From Pseudomonas khavaziana (GTDB lineage: Bacteria > Pseudomonadota > Gammaproteobacteria > Pseudomonadales > Pseudomonadaceae), in NCBI RefSeq assembly GCF_019145205.1, contig NZ_JAHSTT010000002.1, positions 186,001-250,000 of the forward strand: a stretch of 64,000 nt of DNA, given 5' to 3'. The number at the start of each line of letters is the position of its first letter. Positions within the stretch are counted from its first letter, which is position 1. The position numbers and the translations under genes were made by a program. Below, one piece after another: positions 62,527 through 64,000 of the stretch. A model generated the notes under the pieces. The model did no database searches, was not told the origin of the DNA, and saw only the letters and a list, made by a program, of their open reading frames with translations.

Positions 62527-63562
62527 GCTCTGGATTCCTTGAGGTGGTGGCGTGATCGGCATAATGCCGGGCCAGGATTAGGTCGTTGGCGTCATGTGCC
62601 GGGCGGCCGAGCCAGGTGTTGAAGCCCAGGCGGAACTGGCCGTTGAGTTGCAGCGCCGGTACTTCGGGTTGTTGCAAAACCAGGTTCAAGTCCCAGTCCA
62701 ATTCATGGCCCAGGTACTCGGCCACCCACGCCACCAGCTCGTTGAACGGCTGGCTGCCGGGCAGCATGCCCATGTAGTCATTGAGTTTCAGCGGGCCGAG
62801 GCGAATACGGAACTTGTGCTGGCGGTCCCACACAAAGCGGCCCAGGCAAAAGTCCACGCCCAGCCTATTGGCGCTCACGCCCACGCGGCTACGTTCGGGC
62901 AGTTCCAGCCATTGGCCGACGTACTCTTCGATCTTCACCGGCAGGCCGAAGTATTCGCTGAGAATGGCTTTCAAGCCGTCCGGGTAGCGGGTCTGTGCCG
63001 ACAGGTGGCCGCTGTAGTGCAGCTTGGCAGTATCCGGGATAAGCCCCTGATTCTGCAGGCTTGGCATGCCACGGCCACTCAAGGCGGCGAGGCGTGCAGA
63101 CCAGTAGTCATCATCCGGGCGGTCGTGGCTGACCGTCGGCCGCGCCTCGGCCCAGGCCCGATAGAACAGGCTCAGCAAGCGGTGGTGGAACACATCCAGG
63201 AATTGCTTGCTGGTGCTGTCGGCGTTGTTGCGCTGACGTTCGCGTACGTATTCGGTGATGTGCAACGGCAGCGGGCCGTTGGGGCCGCCCAGGCCGAAGA
63301 AGAATTGCTCGAGCCGCGCCGGCTTGCCGTCGCCACCGGGGTCGACTGACGCCAGCGTGGCCGGGGCAAAGGTGCAATCGGCTTGTTGCCCCAGGCGCAA
63401 CGGGTCATCCGCCAGGCGCAGGGAATGGCCCAGGCGCGGCAGGTCCGGCGATTCGCACTCGATACGCCGCAACGCCTGGAAGAAGTCATATTCCCAGGGC
63501 TCCTGATGCATCGCATCCAGGGTATTCACAGGGTCGGACGCCGTCCGGGCTTGGCTTTCCAT
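62519..63562 (-). CDS. tssG: Type VI secretion baseplate protein TssG (ImpH/VasB)
   Basis: 347 aa. 'PWEYDFFQALRRIECESPDLPRLGHSLRLADDPLRLGQ', 'QFFFGLGGPNGPLPLHITEYVRER' and 'FLDVFHHRLLSLFYRAWAEARP' are characteristic of the baseplate wedge component. The start overlaps the tssF end by 37 nt, and the stop overlaps clpV, so tssF-tssG-clpV are translationally coupled. Confidence 0.95.
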   Translation of the reverse strand: MESQARTASDPVNTLDAMHQEPWEYDFFQALRRIECESPDLPRLGHSLRLADDPLRLGQQADCTFAPATLASVDPGGDGKPARLEQFFFGLGGPNGPLPLHITEYVRERQRNNADSTSKQFLDVFHHRLLSLFYRAWAEARPTVSHDRPDDDYWSARLAALSGRGMPSLQNQGLIPDTAKLHYSGHLSAQTRYPDGLKAILSEYFGLPVKIEEYVGQWLELPERSRVGVSANRLGVDFCLGRFVWDRQHKFRIRLGPLKLNDYMGMLPGSQPFNELVAWVAEYLGHELDWDLNLVLQQPEVPALQLNGQFRLGFNTWLGRPAHDANDLILARHYADHATTSRNPEHG

Positions 63563-64000
63563 CGCATGATCTCGCCGCGTTCGGTGGTACGGATCACCGT
63601 TTCGGTAAAACTGTTGATCGACACATAACGTGCCAGGAAACGCTGCAGCACCGCGCCGAGCAGGAACACACCGGTGCCGCGAAACGCGTTTTCATCGAAT
63701 TCCAAGGTGATTTCCAAGCCACGGCCAAACACAATCGGGCCAGGCATCGGCAGGCGTCGGGTCACGGCCTTGCTGCTGACTTCGCGCAGGCCCTCGATCT
63801 GCAATTGCAGGGCGGCATCGTTGCTGTCGCCGTACAGGCGCAGCAGTTCACGCAAGGCCCCGGCCCCCTGGCCCTGTTCGCTCAACGACAGGTAGTTGAG
63901 CGACAACTGGCTGATCAGGCGCCAGGCCTTAGCGTCATGGGCATGGCTGGCGCGCGGCCGGCTTGGTCCGGCGACGCAGCGCACAGACAGCACCGGGGCG
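63526..64000 (-). CDS. tssF: Type VI secretion baseplate protein TssF (ImpG/VasA), C-terminal part
   Basis: The gene runs off the right edge; about 158 residues are visible. 'AWRLISQLSLNYLSLSEQGQGAGALRELLRLYGDSND' and 'GRGLEITLEFDENAFRGTGVFLLGAVLQRFLARYVSINSFTETVIRT' are the conserved C-terminal blocks of TssF. It ends at the TGA at 63526, overlapping tssG. The rest of the T6SS cluster presumably lies beyond the window. Confidence 0.95.
   Translation of the reverse strand, partial: APVLSVRCVAGPSRPRASHAHDAKAWRLISQLSLNYLSLSEQGQGAGALRELLRLYGDSNDAALQLQIEGLREVSSKAVTRRLPMPGPIVFGRGLEITLEFDENAFRGTGVFLLGAVLQRFLARYVSINSFTETVIRTTERGEIMRWKAKPGRRPTL

Overview
The window looks like the chromosome of a Pseudomonas of the P. 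fluorescens group. It is GC-rich, its gene neighbourhoods (aspA-LysR, purEK, pstSCAB-phoU, phoBR, ubiCA, rubredoxin/rubredoxin reductase/HU) match the order known from pseudomonads, and it is dotted with two families of paired inverted REP repeats (REPIN-like). From remembered P. aeruginosa gene order, this is the arm of the chromosome fairly close to oriC; that placement is inference.

Layout. 1-2.4 kb: the end of a two-subunit pyruvate carboxylase (pycA, pycB/oadA). 2.4-9.99 kb: an autotransporter-type beta-barrel protein, an amino-acid ABC permease and binding protein without an ATPase gene, a homocysteine S-methyltransferase, two GNAT acetyltransferases, a PaiB-like flavoprotein and a divergent MocR/PdxR-type regulator whose linker codes for a cluster of DnaA-box-like sequences. 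9.99-22.6 kb: two giant paralogous proteins (about 1540 and 1530 aa) of the dermonecrotic-toxin-domain type flank an acetylpolyamine module (AraC regulator, acetylpolyamine amidohydrolase, polyamine-binding protein), all on the minus strand. 22.7-28.2 kb: asparagine/aspartate catabolism (asparaginase, AGCS amino-acid:Na+ symporter, aspartase, divergent LysR regulator). 28.3-34.4 kb: purEK behind a long leader with a strong terminator, small stress-envelope genes, a mutarotase, a thioesterase and an MFS carrier.

34.5-46.5 kb is a phosphate regulon block: pstS, pstC, pstA, pstB, phoU, a response regulator, a CNNM/HlyC-like membrane protein, then phoR and phoB on the other strand. Good Pho boxes lie before pstS and pstC, and a weaker one before phoB. 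PstC and PstA are much longer than the E. coli proteins, and a REPIN-like element sits inside the operon between pstA and pstB. 46.6-50.5 kb holds a small secreted repeat protein, ubiA/ubiC, rubredoxin, its reductase and an HU-like protein.

50.7-64 kb is the accessory end. A low-GC gene for a Ser/Pro/Thr-rich, possibly secreted protein follows a promoter resembling an HrpL box. Then, on the minus strand, comes part of a type VI secretion locus: tssF (cut by the window edge), tssG, clpV/tssH, vgrG, a DUF1795 Eag-type chaperone gene, a 1460-aa PAAR-Rhs effector with a 128-aa variable C-terminal toxin tail, and a pentapeptide-repeat protein overlapping its end that is the best candidate for the immunity protein. 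Regions that most merit follow-up are the Rhs tail with its pentapeptide partner, the HrpL-like promoter gene, the paired giant toxin-like genes, and the DnaA-box cluster.
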